This document shows, one piece after another, positions 36,489 through 46,383 of a stretch of DNA of 57,889 bases. Where the stretch lies: positions 1 to 57,889 of the forward strand of contig CAJQLJ010000032.1 of the NCBI GenBank assembly GCA_905479135.1. The letters are read 5' to 3'. A program made the translations under genes and the position numbers. This stretch comes from an uncultured Campylobacterales bacterium (lineage in GTDB: Bacteria > Campylobacterota > Campylobacteria > Campylobacterales > Arcobacteraceae). The notes under the pieces are model-generated. The model was not told where the DNA came from and did not search any database. It saw only the letters and a list, made by a program, of their open reading frames with translations. The number at the start of each line of letters is the position of its first letter. Within the stretch, counting starts at the first letter, position 1.

Positions 36489-37145
36489 TTAGTACTTTTC
36501 TAGTAAATCATTAATTATAACAGAGGTAATTCCCCAAATAATTTCATTTTCATATTTATATACCCAAATTTTATGTCTTTTATTTCCCCAAGGTTTTCTG
36601 TACATTTGGGGTAAATCTAAATCAGCAGCAGGAAATAAAATTTCTTTTTCACCTTTTTCATTTATCTTGTAAGGTTGTATTTCATGGGCTAGTGTATATT
36701 CAAGAGCTTTAGTATTTTTAAAAAATGATACAGGAATTAAAAGAGTTTTTTCAACTTCATCTTTATCTATTAGCATTTTTTTTAAAGTACTTTTTTTTAT
36801 TTTTCCAATAAAAGGTTCAATAATAGCACCAATAGGTGCAACATAAGTATCAAGCTGTCCTATTATTTTTATATCCTTAGCTTTAATTCCTAACTCTTCA
36901 TATGTTTCACGTAATGCTGTTTCTTTAAAATTTTTATCAATTCCTTCTTCAAAACCACCACCAGGAAAACAAATATCTCCACCTTGTCTAATTGTTGCTG
37001 CTCTTTTTTGAAAAAGTAAAAAATATTCACCTTTTATTTTAATAAGTGGTATTAAGACTGCTGAATTAAAAAATCTATTTCGTCCTAATACACCTGGTTT
37101 TTTTGGTAAATTTTTTGATAATTTTTTTAAATTTTCTTTTTTCAT
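36489..37145 (-). CDS. Nudix hydrolase, CoA pyrophosphatase (NudL) type
   Basis: The 218-residue protein has a Nudix box around GGGFEEGIDKNFKETALRET and YEELGI, preceded by RQGGDICFPGG, the extended motif of the CoA/acyl-CoA diphosphatase subfamily (NudL, yeast Pcd1). It would cleave CoA into 4'-phosphopantetheine and 3',5'-ADP. The start overlaps the bioA stop by four bases. It is last in the kinase-like gene/bioA/Nudix operon. Confidence 0.82.
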   Translation of the reverse strand: MKKENLKKLSKNLPKKPGVLGRNRFFNSAVLIPLIKIKGEYFLLFQKRAATIRQGGDICFPGGGFEEGIDKNFKETALRETYEELGIKAKDIKIIGQLDTYVAPIGAIIEPFIGKIKKSTLKKMLIDKDEVEKTLLIPVSFFKNTKALEYTLAHEIQPYKINEKGEKEILFPAADLDLPQMYRKPWGNKRHKIWVYKYENEIIWGITSVIINDLLEKY

Positions 37146-38413
37146 TGTGCTTTCTCTAATGATTTTATTGCTTCTATCATCGTTCTTATAATTTTCTTTA
37201 AATCTTCTTCTTTTATTGTATATGCAACTATTGAATAAATAAGTTTACCAAAAGGTCGAATCCAAACTCCATGATTTACACAATAGTCTTGAATTTTCTG
37301 AGCATGAGATTCATCTTTTAATTCAATAACTCCTATTGCTCCAATATTTCTTATGTCCTTTACTAATTCAAGTTCTTTTGCAAAAATAAGCTCTTCTTCA
37401 AATACTCTTTCTATATTTAAAACATTTTTTTGCCATTTACCATTTTCTAATAAGTTCAGACTCTCAATTGCAACACTACAAGCTAAAGGGTTTCCCATAA
37501 AAGTTGGTCCATGCATTAAAATACCAAGATTAGAGTTAGAAATTGTGTCAGATACTTCTTTTGAAGTAATCATAGCAGCCATTGTCATATAACCACCAGT
37601 TAAACCTTTTCCAAGAGTCATAATATCAGGCTTAATAGAAGCCCATTCACACGCAAACATTTTTCCTGTATGTCCAAAACCTGTAGCTATTTCATCTGCA
37701 ATAAATAAAATATCGTATTTAGTACAAAGTTCTCTAGCTTTTTTTAAATATAAAGGATTATATATTCTCATTCCTCCTGCACCTTGAACAATAGGCTCTA
37801 TTATAAAACCTGCAACTTCTTTTTCATACTTTAAGAAAGTTTCCTCTAGTACTTTTATAGAATTTGTACAATCAGAATTAAATCCTAATTCTGGAGCTTT
37901 TGTAAAAATATGTTTTGGTAGATAAGTTCCATAAATACTATGCATTGAATTATTAGGATCACAAACACTCATTGCAGCTAATGTATCACCATGATAAGCA
38001 TGCTCTAAAGCTATAAATTTATACTTTTTAAGACCCTTAGCTTCTTGGTATTGAATCGCTGTTTTTAATGCAACTTCAACAGATACAGAACCTGAATCAC
38101 ATAAAAACACACTATTTAATCCTGTAAGTCTAGCAAGTTTACTTGAAAGAATTGATGCTTTTTCATGTGCAATACCTCCAAACATAATATGAGGCATTAT
38201 GTCTACTTGTTCTTTAAGTGCTTTTGTCAATTTAGGATGATTGTATCCATGGATACAACTCCACCAAGAACTCATACCATCAATTAGTTCTTTTCCATCT
38301 TCTAAAAAGATTGATGTTTTATCTGTACTTTTTACGCTTAATAAGTTACTTCTTGAAGGTAAAGAGTTGTAAGGATGCCATACATGTTGTTTATCTAATT
38401 CAATCCAATTCAA
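37142..38413 (-). CDS. bioA: Adenosylmethionine-8-amino-7-oxononanoate aminotransferase
   Basis: The 423-residue class-III PLP aminotransferase starts with LDKQHVWHPYNSLPS, has GMSSWWSCIHGYNHP (typical BioA residues around the KAPA site), ALEHAYHGDTLAAMSV, FIADEIATGFGHTGKMFAC and the PLP Lys in LGKGLTGGYM. It makes 7,8-diaminopelargonate in biotin synthesis from KAPA and SAM. Other bio genes are absent here. It is eight bases after the sensor kinase-like gene, thus very probably cotranscribed. Confidence 0.95.
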   Translation of the reverse strand: MNWIELDKQHVWHPYNSLPSRSNLLSVKSTDKTSIFLEDGKELIDGMSSWWSCIHGYNHPKLTKALKEQVDIMPHIMFGGIAHEKASILSSKLARLTGLNSVFLCDSGSVSVEVALKTAIQYQEAKGLKKYKFIALEHAYHGDTLAAMSVCDPNNSMHSIYGTYLPKHIFTKAPELGFNSDCTNSIKVLEETFLKYEKEVAGFIIEPIVQGAGGMRIYNPLYLKKARELCTKYDILFIADEIATGFGHTGKMFACEWASIKPDIMTLGKGLTGGYMTMAAMITSKEVSDTISNSNLGILMHGPTFMGNPLACSVAIESLNLLENGKWQKNVLNIERVFEEELIFAKELELVKDIRNIGAIGVIELKDESHAQKIQDYCVNHGVWIRPFGKLIYSIVAYTIKEEDLKKIIRTMIEAIKSLEKAQ

Positions 38414-38421
38414 AAAACGTC

Positions 38422-41037
38422 CTATTCTTGTTTATTATTTTCTGGGTATAAAGTGATTAGTGTTTCTAAACCTTTATATTTAATATCATTATAAATATAT
38501 TTTTTATTTACTGATTCTATTTTACCATTCATATGTTTAGTAATTATTTCATCACACATGAAAAGTCCAATACCTGTACTTTGAGATCTTAATTTTGTAG
38601 TAAAATATGGTTCATATATCTTATTAATTATATTTCTTCTTACTCCACCAGCATTATCTCTTATTTTAATTAAAATATTTTCTTCATTCATCAATATATC
38701 AATAAAAATTAATCTCTCTTGATTTACTGTGTTAGAGAATGCATCATTTGAATTATTTATAATACTCATTAAAACTTGTATTATTTCACTTTCGTAGCTT
38801 TCTATTGTAATACTTTCAAAGTTTTTAATTATTCTTATATTTTTATTCTTTATTTTTTTGTTTAATAAATCTAAAGTTTTATTACAGCACACAGATAAAG
38901 AAATATTTGCTTTTTCTTTAGTAGGTTTAAAGAAATCCTTAAAATCATCTATAGTAATTGACAAATTTGTAGCTGAATTTAGAATTGAATCAAGAGTATC
39001 TGTTAAAAACTTGTCTTCTAAGATACCTAATTCTTTTTTTGTTTTTATGTCATCCAAATTCTTTGTAATTGAAGATAAAGGACTTCTCCATTGATAAGCT
39101 ATACTTTCCATCATTTCACCAATAGCTGCCATTTTTGATTGTTGAGATAAAGTTCTGTCTTTTCTTAAATTTTCATCAATAGCTTCTTTAATTTTCTTTT
39201 CCAAATCATCATTAATTTCTTTTAACTCTTTTGTTTTTTCTTCAACATTTATAACTAAAGATTTGTTCATTTTATTTAAAAGTTTTTGTCTATATAAAAC
39301 TGCAAATAAAATTAAAATTAAGACAGCTAATCCTATAAAAATAATACTATAGTCAAAATCTTTTTTATATTCTATATATAGCCATTTATTTAAAATATTT
39401 GATTTTATTTCCTCATCAAAATTAATAATAAATTTATCAAGTATATTTAATAAGGGAATATCATCCTTATCCATTCCAATATGAGTATTAGTAATTTCAT
39501 CAATCTTTCCAGATATTTTTAGTTTATTAATAAACTTTTGATTTACCTTATATGATGTGATTGAGCTTTCACCTATAAAAGCAAATATTTCATTGTTTTT
39601 AACTTTTGATAAACCTTCATTTAAATTCTTTACTTCTACAAAATCAATATTTTTATATTTGTTATTTAATATATTTAAAATCACATGATCTTTAATAACA
39701 GCAATCTTTTTATTGCTTAATATTTTCATATCAGAAATAAAAGGAATTTCATTTGTTGTAACTATCACATATTTTAATCTATTGTATGGCTTTGAAAAAT
39801 TTAAAATAGACTCTCTGTTTTTATCATAAGATAGCGATGGAATGACATTACATTTTTTATCTTTCAAGTATTCTAAACTCTCTGTAATTGAATTAGTAGA
39901 AATAGGAATAATATTTATATTTAGTTTCTTTTCTAATAAATTTGTAAAATCTGATATAGCTCCAATAAATTTGCCATTTTGAATATCACTATATGGCATA
40001 AAATTATTCAAAACACAGATCTTTAATTCTTTTTTATTTGCAAGATATTCATATTCTTTTAGAGTAAATTTTAGATTTTCAATTTTTCTATCATAATAAA
40101 TAAAGTCATTAATATTTAGTTTATGTTTTGCTAGACCCATAACATTATATAAATCATAAATTCTTTGTACTTTTTCTTTTTTTATTTCACCTAATTTATT
40201 TGTTTTAAAATATGATAATTTTTTTAGTTCATTAGCTTCAAAGATTAGAGCTTCTTTTGATAATTTTGATGTATTATATTTTTTAATTATTAAATCTGCT
40301 GCTTCATCTATGTTTGAATATGCATACTTCCAACCTTTTAACGAAGCTTTTTTAAAATCGCTTACTGTTTTGGAATCTTGTTTTATTAACTTTTCACTTG
40401 TATATAGAAAATCACTATACATATCAAAGCCATATATTTTTGGATCAAATATATTGTATTTAATTCCTTTTTTATTAAGTTCATAAGGAGACTTTGATAA
40501 ATAGGCAGAAATTAAATCCGTTTTTTTGTTAATTAAATCATTTATATTGTGAGTATGTTTTATAAAATTTAATTGCTTAATATAAATATTATTTGAGTTT
40601 ATCATTGATCTTAATGAAACTTCACTCGCATCTTCTATTGTTGTCATAATTCTTTTACCAATAAAATCAGTTATTGTGTTAATATTTGATTCTTTTGTAC
40701 TTAGTAAAACTAATGGGCTTGCTTGAAATAATGCATATAATGCAACTATTTTTTTTTCTTCAGATCTATCAAGTAAAAGGGTTTCTCTTCCTACTGCAAA
40801 ATCTATATTTCCTATACTTACTTCTTTAGAAATGTCTATACCAAATTTAAATGGTTTAATAATTACATCTAAACCCATTTGTTCATAAAAACCTTTTTCT
40901 TTTGCTATATAATAACCAGCAAATTGGAATTGATCAAACCATGATAATTGAATTGTTACAGGTTTTAATTCTTTAGAAAATAGTGATGAAGATAAAAAAA
41001 GAATAATAAAAAGTAAAGTTTTAAAATAACTTAACAA
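38422..41037 (-). CDS. Hybrid periplasmic-sensor histidine-kinase-like protein lacking the H-box histidine
   Basis: An 871-residue protein: signal segment (about 1-22), an NMT1/THI5-like binding domain (about 25-290; PVTIQLSWFDQFQFAGYYIAKEKGFY), a family-3 solute-binding domain (about 335-545), a membrane helix (about 564-582), a coiled coil (about 590-635), a HisKA-like dimer domain and a HATPase domain (about 740-865) with N box NNSNDAF, DNAGG, FTTK and GIGL. The expected H-box IAHQWRxPLS reads IAYQWRSPLS: residue 648 (codon 39094-39096) is Tyr. Start: an ATG at 41085 is in frame, but TTG at 41037 has AAAGGA eight bases upstream and gives a clean signal peptide. No response regulator is adjacent. 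Confidence 0.85.
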   Translation of the reverse strand: MLSYFKTLLFIILFLSSSLFSKELKPVTIQLSWFDQFQFAGYYIAKEKGFYEQMGLDVIIKPFKFGIDISKEVSIGNIDFAVGRETLLLDRSEEKKIVALYALFQASPLVLLSTKESNINTITDFIGKRIMTTIEDASEVSLRSMINSNNIYIKQLNFIKHTHNINDLINKKTDLISAYLSKSPYELNKKGIKYNIFDPKIYGFDMYSDFLYTSEKLIKQDSKTVSDFKKASLKGWKYAYSNIDEAADLIIKKYNTSKLSKEALIFEANELKKLSYFKTNKLGEIKKEKVQRIYDLYNVMGLAKHKLNINDFIYYDRKIENLKFTLKEYEYLANKKELKICVLNNFMPYSDIQNGKFIGAISDFTNLLEKKLNINIIPISTNSITESLEYLKDKKCNVIPSLSYDKNRESILNFSKPYNRLKYVIVTTNEIPFISDMKILSNKKIAVIKDHVILNILNNKYKNIDFVEVKNLNEGLSKVKNNEIFAFIGESSITSYKVNQKFINKLKISGKIDEITNTHIGMDKDDIPLLNILDKFIINFDEEIKSNILNKWLYIEYKKDFDYSIIFIGLAVLILILFAVLYRQKLLNKMNKSLVINVEEKTKELKEINDDLEKKIKEAIDENLRKDRTLSQQSKMAAIGEMMESIAYQWRSPLSSITKNLDDIKTKKELGILEDKFLTDTLDSILNSATNLSITIDDFKDFFKPTKEKANISLSVCCNKTLDLLNKKIKNKNIRIIKNFESITIESYESEIIQVLMSIINNSNDAFSNTVNQERLIFIDILMNEENILIKIRDNAGGVRRNIINKIYEPYFTTKLRSQSTGIGLFMCDEIITKHMNGKIESVNKKYIYNDIKYKGLETLITLYPENNKQE

Positions 41038-41132
41038 ACAGGCAGTCCTTTTGATAATAATTGAAGTAATTTTAAACTTTAGCATTTGTTTGGTTATATT
41101 AAATTGAAATGAGAAAAATTATGAAAATTAAA

Positions 41133-41166
41133 AAGATAATTTATAGAAATATCTATAAATTATCTT
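41133..41166 (-). terminator. Terminator after purH
   Basis: A 15-bp perfect inverted repeat AAGATAATTTATAGA (41133-41147) / complement (41152-41166) has a four-base loop and TTTTAATTTT after it on the minus strand. It lies 14 bases beyond the purH stop and separates purH from the kinase-like gene. Confidence 0.75.
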
Positions 41167-41179
41167 AATAGCAGATATT

Positions 41180-42712
41180 TTAATGTAAAAAATGTCTTTT
41201 ATTAGAGAAATATAAAGCCATATCAGACTCATTAGCAGCTTCTATGATTTCTTCATCTCTTATACTTCCACCTGGTTCAATTACACATTTAACACCAGCT
41301 TCTACTGCTGCATCAATAGAATCTCTGAATGGGAAGAATGCTTCTGATGCTAGAGCTGAACCTGAAACATCAATACCTAAATCTTCTGCTTTTCTAAGCG
41401 CTGCTTTTGCTGCATCTACTCTACTTGTCATACCCATACCAACAGCAACCATTGCAGAATCTTTTACATAAACAACACAATTGGATTTAGTTAATGATGC
41501 AACTTTATATGCAATTTCCATATCTTTTTTCTCTTGTGATGTTGCTTCTCTTGTTGATTTTAACTCAGAGTTTTTAACCTCATCTTCTTCAACTTTATCC
41601 GCATCTTGGTATACAAATCCACCATCAACAATTTTAAAATTAAAATCATCATTTGCCATTTCTAAATTAGTAGTACCTTGTTTAAATAATTTAATTCTTT
41701 TCTTTTTATTTAATTCTGTTTCTGCTTCTTTCGTAAAATCAGCTGCAAAAACAACTTCTAAGAAAATTTCATTCATTTTTATAGCAAGATCTAAATCAAC
41801 AATTCCATTAACTGCAACAACTCCACCAAAAGCAGAAATAGGATCACATCTTAATGCATTTTCATATGATTCTAATAAAGTATCTTTAATAGCAAAACCA
41901 CAAGGGTTACCATGTTTTACAATACAAACTGCATTATCATTACCAAAAGCAGATGCAATTTTAGCAGCACCTGAAATATCACCCATATTGTTAAAAGATG
42001 CTTCACCTTTAAGTGTAATAAATTTATTTGATAAGTGATTATTAAATTCGTATAATGAACCTTTTTGATGAGGATTTTCACCATATCTAGTATCAAAAAC
42101 TTTTTGTCCTACGATAAATTGCTTAGCACCCATTCCATTGTTAAATCTTTTATTCATGTAGTTTGCAATCATAGAATCATATGCTGCAGTATGTTCATAA
42201 GCTTTAATCATCAAATCACGTCTAAATTCAAACGTATTAGTATCATTTTTAAGATTCTCTAAAACTAAGTCATAATCAATAACATCAGTTACAATAATAA
42301 CTGAATCATGATTCTTAGCAGCAGATCTAACCATTGCTGGTCCACCAATATCTATGTTTTCAATAATCATTTCATAATCATCAGTTGATTCAATTGTTGC
42401 TTTAAATGGGTAAAGGTTAACACATACTAAATCAATACCTTCAACACCTAATTCTTTTGCTTCATCAATATGAGATTGTTTATCACGTCTGTGTAAAATA
42501 CCTCCATGAATATAAGGATTTAAAGTCTTAACTCTTCCTTCAAAACATTCAGGAAATTTAGTAACTTCATTTGCTTCTATTACTTTAATACCTGCATCTT
42601 TTAATTTATTATAAGTACCACCTGTAGAAATAATCTCATAACCTAAAGATACTAACTCTTTTGCAAAGTTTTCAACACCACTTTTATCACTTACACTAAT
42701 TAATGCTCTCAT
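41180..42712 (-). CDS. purH: Bifunctional AICAR transformylase / IMP cyclohydrolase
   Basis: The 510-residue PurH has the N-terminal MGS-like cyclohydrolase domain (1-~195; [42 protein letters not shown]) and a C-terminal formyltransferase domain ([49 protein letters not shown]). It performs the last two steps of IMP synthesis. Terminators lie on both sides (41133 and 42751), so it is a single-gene unit behind purL. AAAGGA precedes the ATG. Confidence 0.98.
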   Translation of the reverse strand: MRALISVSDKSGVENFAKELVSLGYEIISTGGTYNKLKDAGIKVIEANEVTKFPECFEGRVKTLNPYIHGGILHRRDKQSHIDEAKELGVEGIDLVCVNLYPFKATIESTDDYEMIIENIDIGGPAMVRSAAKNHDSVIIVTDVIDYDLVLENLKNDTNTFEFRRDLMIKAYEHTAAYDSMIANYMNKRFNNGMGAKQFIVGQKVFDTRYGENPHQKGSLYEFNNHLSNKFITLKGEASFNNMGDISGAAKIASAFGNDNAVCIVKHGNPCGFAIKDTLLESYENALRCDPISAFGGVVAVNGIVDLDLAIKMNEIFLEVVFAADFTKEAETELNKKKRIKLFKQGTTNLEMANDDFNFKIVDGGFVYQDADKVEEDEVKNSELKSTREATSQEKKDMEIAYKVASLTKSNCVVYVKDSAMVAVGMGMTSRVDAAKAALRKAEDLGIDVSGSALASEAFFPFRDSIDAAVEAGVKCVIEPGGSIRDEEIIEAANESDMALYFSNKRHFLH

Positions 42713-42750
42713 TTATATTTCCTTTATTCTTTTAAATATTTAAATAAAAA

Positions 42751-42779
42751 AAGCCAGATTTTGTATTAAAATCTGGCTT
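42751..42779 (-). terminator. Intrinsic terminator between purL and purH
   Basis: AAGCCAGATTTT / AAAATCTGGCTT is a 12-bp perfect stem with a five-base loop, followed on the minus strand by a T-rich run. It lies 15 bases after the purL stop. Partial readthrough into purH is possible because no strong promoter for purH is obvious in 42713-42750. Confidence 0.88.
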
Positions 42780-42794
42780 AGTGATTGTTTGTTA

Positions 42795-45008
42795 CTATAA
42801 ATCTTGTTCAATAACTCGTTTAAATTTATTAAAGTAAACATCAGATGCTTCATCTAATTCTTTATAAATGTCATTAATTGAAATTTTATTACCTTGAACT
42901 AAACCTATTTTAGAAATATTAATATCTTTTAAATTAGCTAATTCTTCGAATTTAGAACAATTTTCAGGTTTAACTTCTACAATTGCTCTACTTAATGATT
43001 CAGAGAAGATATCTCTAGATTCATTTAATGAAATACTAGCTTCAACACCTATTTTACCAACAACTGCCATTTTTGCTAATGCTATTGCAATACCACCAAC
43101 ATTTACATCTTTAGCAGCTTCTAATAGTGAAACTTTATTTGCTTCAATTACAGTATCCCATAACTTTAATTCATTAGAATAGTTAACTTCTGGATGAGAA
43201 CCAGCAACTCTATCATACATTTTTTTCATATATAAAGATCCACCAAATTCGCTCTTAGTGTCTCCTAATATGTATAAAATATTACCTTCTTTTTGAACAC
43301 AAGAAGGAAGGACTTTATTTGCATCATCATTAATACCAACCATTGCAATTGATGGAGTTGGGAAAACTCCTACACCATTTGTTTCATTATATAAAGAAAC
43401 ATTTCCACCAATCACAGGTGTAGTTAATTCTTTACAAGCAGTTTTAATACCTTCACAAGATTGTGCAAATTGCCACATTACTTCTGGGTTTTCTGGATTA
43501 CCAAAATTAAGACAATCTGTAATAGCTTTAGGTCTTGCACCACTCATAGCTACATTTCTTCCTGATTCCATAACAGCAGCTGCAGCACCTAGTTCTGGAT
43601 TAATATAACAAAGTCGTGTATTACAATCAGCAGACATAGATAAAGCTTTTCCTGTTTCTTTAATTCTAATAGAAGATCCATCTAAAGAACCAGGTCCTTT
43701 GATAGTATTCGTTTGAACCATTGAATCATATTGTGAGTAAACCCATGATTTATCAACAACTTCCATATCAGAGAATAGATCATCAAAAGCAGCTTGATTA
43801 GAAATTTCTTTATCTAAATTAATATTTTCAATATCTTCTAGATAAGTAGGTTTTGCAACAGGTCTATCTAAAATAGGTGCTTGTTCAGAAACAGGTTGAA
43901 CAGGTACTTCAGCACATTTTTCTCCATGCCAGAATAATTCCATATTTCCAGTATCAGTAACTTCACCAATAACTGCAACATCTAATTCCCATTTTTCAAA
44001 AATATCAATAATTTTTTGCTCATGACCTTTTTTGGCACAAATAAGCATTCTTTCTTGTGATTCTGAAAGCATAAAGTCATAAGGAGTCATACCCTCTTCA
44101 CGCGCAGGAACTTTATCTAAATGCATAATCATTCCAGATTCAGATCTTCCTGCCATCTCAAAAGATGATGAAGTAAGTCCAGCAGCACCCATATCTTGAA
44201 TACCAATAATTGCATCTTCTTTAAATAATTCTAAACAAGCTTCTAAAAGTAGTTTTTCAGTAAAAGGATCTCCAACTTGTACAGTTGGTCTTTTTGATTC
44301 GTTATCTTCAGTAAATGAAGCAGATGACATAACAGCACCACCTAATCCATCACGTCCTGTTTTAGAACCAACATACATTACTGGATTTCCAACACCTTCA
44401 GCAAGTCCTAAAAAAATTTCGTCAGATTTGGCAAGTCCTAGAGTAAATGCATTAACAAGATTATTTCCAGCATAACACTCTTCAAAAGTAGTTTCACCAC
44501 CAATAGTTGGAACTCCCATACAGTTACCATAGCCACCAATACCAGCAACAACACCTCTTAATAAAAACCTATGTTTTTGAGCAGTTTCAGAATCACCTTC
44601 AATTCCAGCAAATCTAATTGAGTTCATATTAGCAATAGGACGAGCTCCCATAGTAAATACATCTCTTAGGATTCCACCAACACCAGTTGCTGCTCCTTGA
44701 TAAGGTTCAATAAATGAAGGGTGATTATGAGATTCCATTTTAAATACAGCTGCATATCCATCACCTATATCGATAACACCAGCATTCTCACCTGGACCTT
44801 GAATTACCCAAGGAGCTTTTGTTGGAAAACCATTTAAATATTTTTTACTTGATTTGTACGAACAATGCTCGCTCCACATAGCAGAGAAGATACCAATTTC
44901 TACATAATTTGGTTCTCTTCCTAAAATTTCTTTTATATTATCTAATTCTTCAAGTGTCAAAGAGTGAGCTAGTGCCATCTCTTCTAAGTTCATGTCTTTT
45001 TTTTGCAT
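42795..45008 (-). CDS. purL: Phosphoribosylformylglycinamidine synthase subunit PurL (small form)
   Basis: The 737-residue synthetase matches the small PurL that needs separate PurS and PurQ. Motifs: [15 protein letters not shown] near residue 45, the ATP-binding [33 protein letters not shown], and second-half repeats such as [17 protein letters not shown] and [12 protein letters not shown]. It makes FGAM from FGAR using ammonia supplied by PurQ. AAGG lies six bases before the ATG. It is divergent from the M23 peptidase gene. Confidence 0.97.
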   Translation of the reverse strand: MQKKDMNLEEMALAHSLTLEELDNIKEILGREPNYVEIGIFSAMWSEHCSYKSSKKYLNGFPTKAPWVIQGPGENAGVIDIGDGYAAVFKMESHNHPSFIEPYQGAATGVGGILRDVFTMGARPIANMNSIRFAGIEGDSETAQKHRFLLRGVVAGIGGYGNCMGVPTIGGETTFEECYAGNNLVNAFTLGLAKSDEIFLGLAEGVGNPVMYVGSKTGRDGLGGAVMSSASFTEDNESKRPTVQVGDPFTEKLLLEACLELFKEDAIIGIQDMGAAGLTSSSFEMAGRSESGMIMHLDKVPAREEGMTPYDFMLSESQERMLICAKKGHEQKIIDIFEKWELDVAVIGEVTDTGNMELFWHGEKCAEVPVQPVSEQAPILDRPVAKPTYLEDIENINLDKEISNQAAFDDLFSDMEVVDKSWVYSQYDSMVQTNTIKGPGSLDGSSIRIKETGKALSMSADCNTRLCYINPELGAAAAVMESGRNVAMSGARPKAITDCLNFGNPENPEVMWQFAQSCEGIKTACKELTTPVIGGNVSLYNETNGVGVFPTPSIAMVGINDDANKVLPSCVQKEGNILYILGDTKSEFGGSLYMKKMYDRVAGSHPEVNYSNELKLWDTVIEANKVSLLEAAKDVNVGGIAIALAKMAVVGKIGVEASISLNESRDIFSESLSRAIVEVKPENCSKFEELANLKDINISKIGLVQGNKISINDIYKELDEASDVYFNKFKRVIEQDL

Positions 45009-45040
45009 CTTTAGCCTTAAATATGGTTGTTATAATTGCG

Positions 45041-45046
45041 ATTATA
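45041..45046 (-). promoter_or_regulatory. -10 box of purL
   Basis: TATAAT on the minus strand in GATATAATCGC, 33-38 bases before the purL ATG. It predicts a leader of about 25 bases containing AAGG. No PurR-like box was recognised. Confidence 0.55.
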
Positions 45047-45141
45047 TCAAAAAAAGAGTTAAATTTACTTTTAGTCAATTATTAAATTCTTATGATTAGT
45101 TTTACATTAATATTCAAATTATTTTTTAAGTTATTCAATTG

Positions 45142-45147
45142 TATAAT
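45142..45147 (+). promoter_or_regulatory. -10 box of the M23 peptidase-mgtE pair
   Basis: TATAAT in GTATAATATT predicts a start near 45154. That makes an upstream TTG (45139) impossible as start and leaves GTG 45172 or GTG 45184. Confidence 0.55.
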
Positions 45148-45183
45148 ATTAATCTAATTTTAAACAAAAAAGTGAATTTAACA

Positions 45184-46371
45184 GTGAAAAAAATCATCTT
45201 AAGCATTATTATTTTTTTAAATATTTTGTATTCTGCAGAAGTACAAGAACTTCCATGGCCTAAAGGTGTAAGTTTCTTGACATTTTTAGAAAAACATTCT
45301 ATTCCTCAAAAATTATATTTTGATCTTGAAAAAGAAGATAAAGAATTATGTTCTGAAATTGTTGCAGGTAAGAGATTCTTTCTTTATACTGAAGATAATG
45401 GGGATTTTAATCAAGTTTTAATTCCCGTATCTGAAGATATACAAATTCATATTTACAAAGATAGTAGTGATATAATTAAATTCCAAACATTACCTATTAA
45501 TTACAAAGAACATACAGAATCTATTGCGATACCAATAACAGTATCTGTTTCATACGACTTACAAAAAGCTACTGGAAATGCAACTTTAGCAGTTCAATTA
45601 AAATCCTTATTTAGAGGTATTGTAGATTTTAGAAAAATGCAAAAAGGTGATTTTATTGCTTTAAAATATACTAAAAAAAGTCTTTATGGACGTCCTCATG
45701 GTTTACCTGAATTAAAAGCTGCAATGGTTGAAATTAATGGAAAAGAATATTATAGAATTAAGAATAATAAAGATGACAAATACTATGATGAAAAAGGTAA
45801 AGGTTTTTCAAAAAGTTTCTTTTTTAAAATACCATTAACTTATAAAAGAATTTCTAGTAAATTTACAAAAAAGAGATGGCACCCTGTTCTAAAAAGATAT
45901 CGAGCTCACTTAGGTACTGATTTTGCAGCTCCAAGAGGAAGAAAAATCTATGCTGCAGGAAATGGTAGAATAGAATTTAAAGGTCGAAGAGGTGGTTATG
46001 GTAACACTATTATCATAAATCATGGAAATGGTTATAAAACTTTATATGCACATCAAAATGGCTTTAGAAAAGGTCTTAAAAGAGGTCAAAGAGTTAAAAA
46101 AGGTCATCATATTGGTTATGTTGGAAGTACTGGACTTAGTTCTGGGCCACATTTACATCTAGGACTTTATAAAAATGGTAAAGCAGTTGATCCCTTAAAA
46201 GTTATTAGAAAACCAAAAACTACAGGATTAACAGTAAAGCATAGAGCAACTTTTTTAGCAAATACTAAAGAGATTATAAAAGTTTTCCAATATGAAATGA
46301 AAAGCGAAAATAGAAAACAAGCTACTAAATTAGATAGACTTACATATAAAAGTGAAGTAAAAAAATTATAA
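45184..46371 (+). CDS. M23 (LytM-type) peptidoglycan peptidase, Csd3/Pgp3-like
   Basis: The 395-residue protein has a signal peptide (KKIILSIIIFLNILYSAEV), N-terminal inhibitory/LysM-like domains (about 25-240) and a C-terminal M23 domain with the metal ligands HLGTDFAAP (HxxxD), GNGYKTLYAHQNGF and HLHLGLY. It should cut peptide cross-links in the cell wall. Length and layout resemble Csd3/HdpA of Helicobacter and Pgp3 of Campylobacter, which trim muropeptides and control helical shape; this subassignment is inference. The start is GTG with no clear ribosome site; GTG at 45172 is an alternative. Twelve bases separate it from mgtE. Confidence 0.85.
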   Translation: MKKIILSIIIFLNILYSAEVQELPWPKGVSFLTFLEKHSIPQKLYFDLEKEDKELCSEIVAGKRFFLYTEDNGDFNQVLIPVSEDIQIHIYKDSSDIIKFQTLPINYKEHTESIAIPITVSVSYDLQKATGNATLAVQLKSLFRGIVDFRKMQKGDFIALKYTKKSLYGRPHGLPELKAAMVEINGKEYYRIKNNKDDKYYDEKGKGFSKSFFFKIPLTYKRISSKFTKKRWHPVLKRYRAHLGTDFAAPRGRKIYAAGNGRIEFKGRRGGYGNTIIINHGNGYKTLYAHQNGFRKGLKRGQRVKKGHHIGYVGSTGLSSGPHLHLGLYKNGKAVDPLKVIRKPKTTGLTVKHRATFLANTKEIIKVFQYEMKSENRKQATKLDRLTYKSEVKKL

Positions 46372-46383
46372 GGATTATATCAC

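Noticed and set aside
36900-36920. parS-like TGTTTCACGTAATGCT in the Nudix gene
   Set aside because: Only about 12 of 16 bases fit TGTTTCACGTGAAACA, the right half is broken, and the sequence is explained by the conserved Nudix-box residues. A CACGTG in dnaG near 19512 is even less similar. No credible parS seen.
41038-41085. ATG start 16 codons upstream for the kinase-like gene
   Set aside because: No ribosome site precedes it, whereas the TTG at 41037 has AAAGGA at ideal distance and begins a clean signal peptide. Not fully excluded.
41481-42038. 185-codon open frame antisense to purH (and similar ones at 32604-33041 and 35146-35586)
   Set aside because: They lie opposite strongly conserved genes, show no family motif or ribosome site, and are explained by the codon bias of the true gene.
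45139-45183. Upstream TTG start for the M23 peptidase
   Set aside because: It overlaps the predicted -10 box and would put 15 polar residues ahead of the signal peptide.
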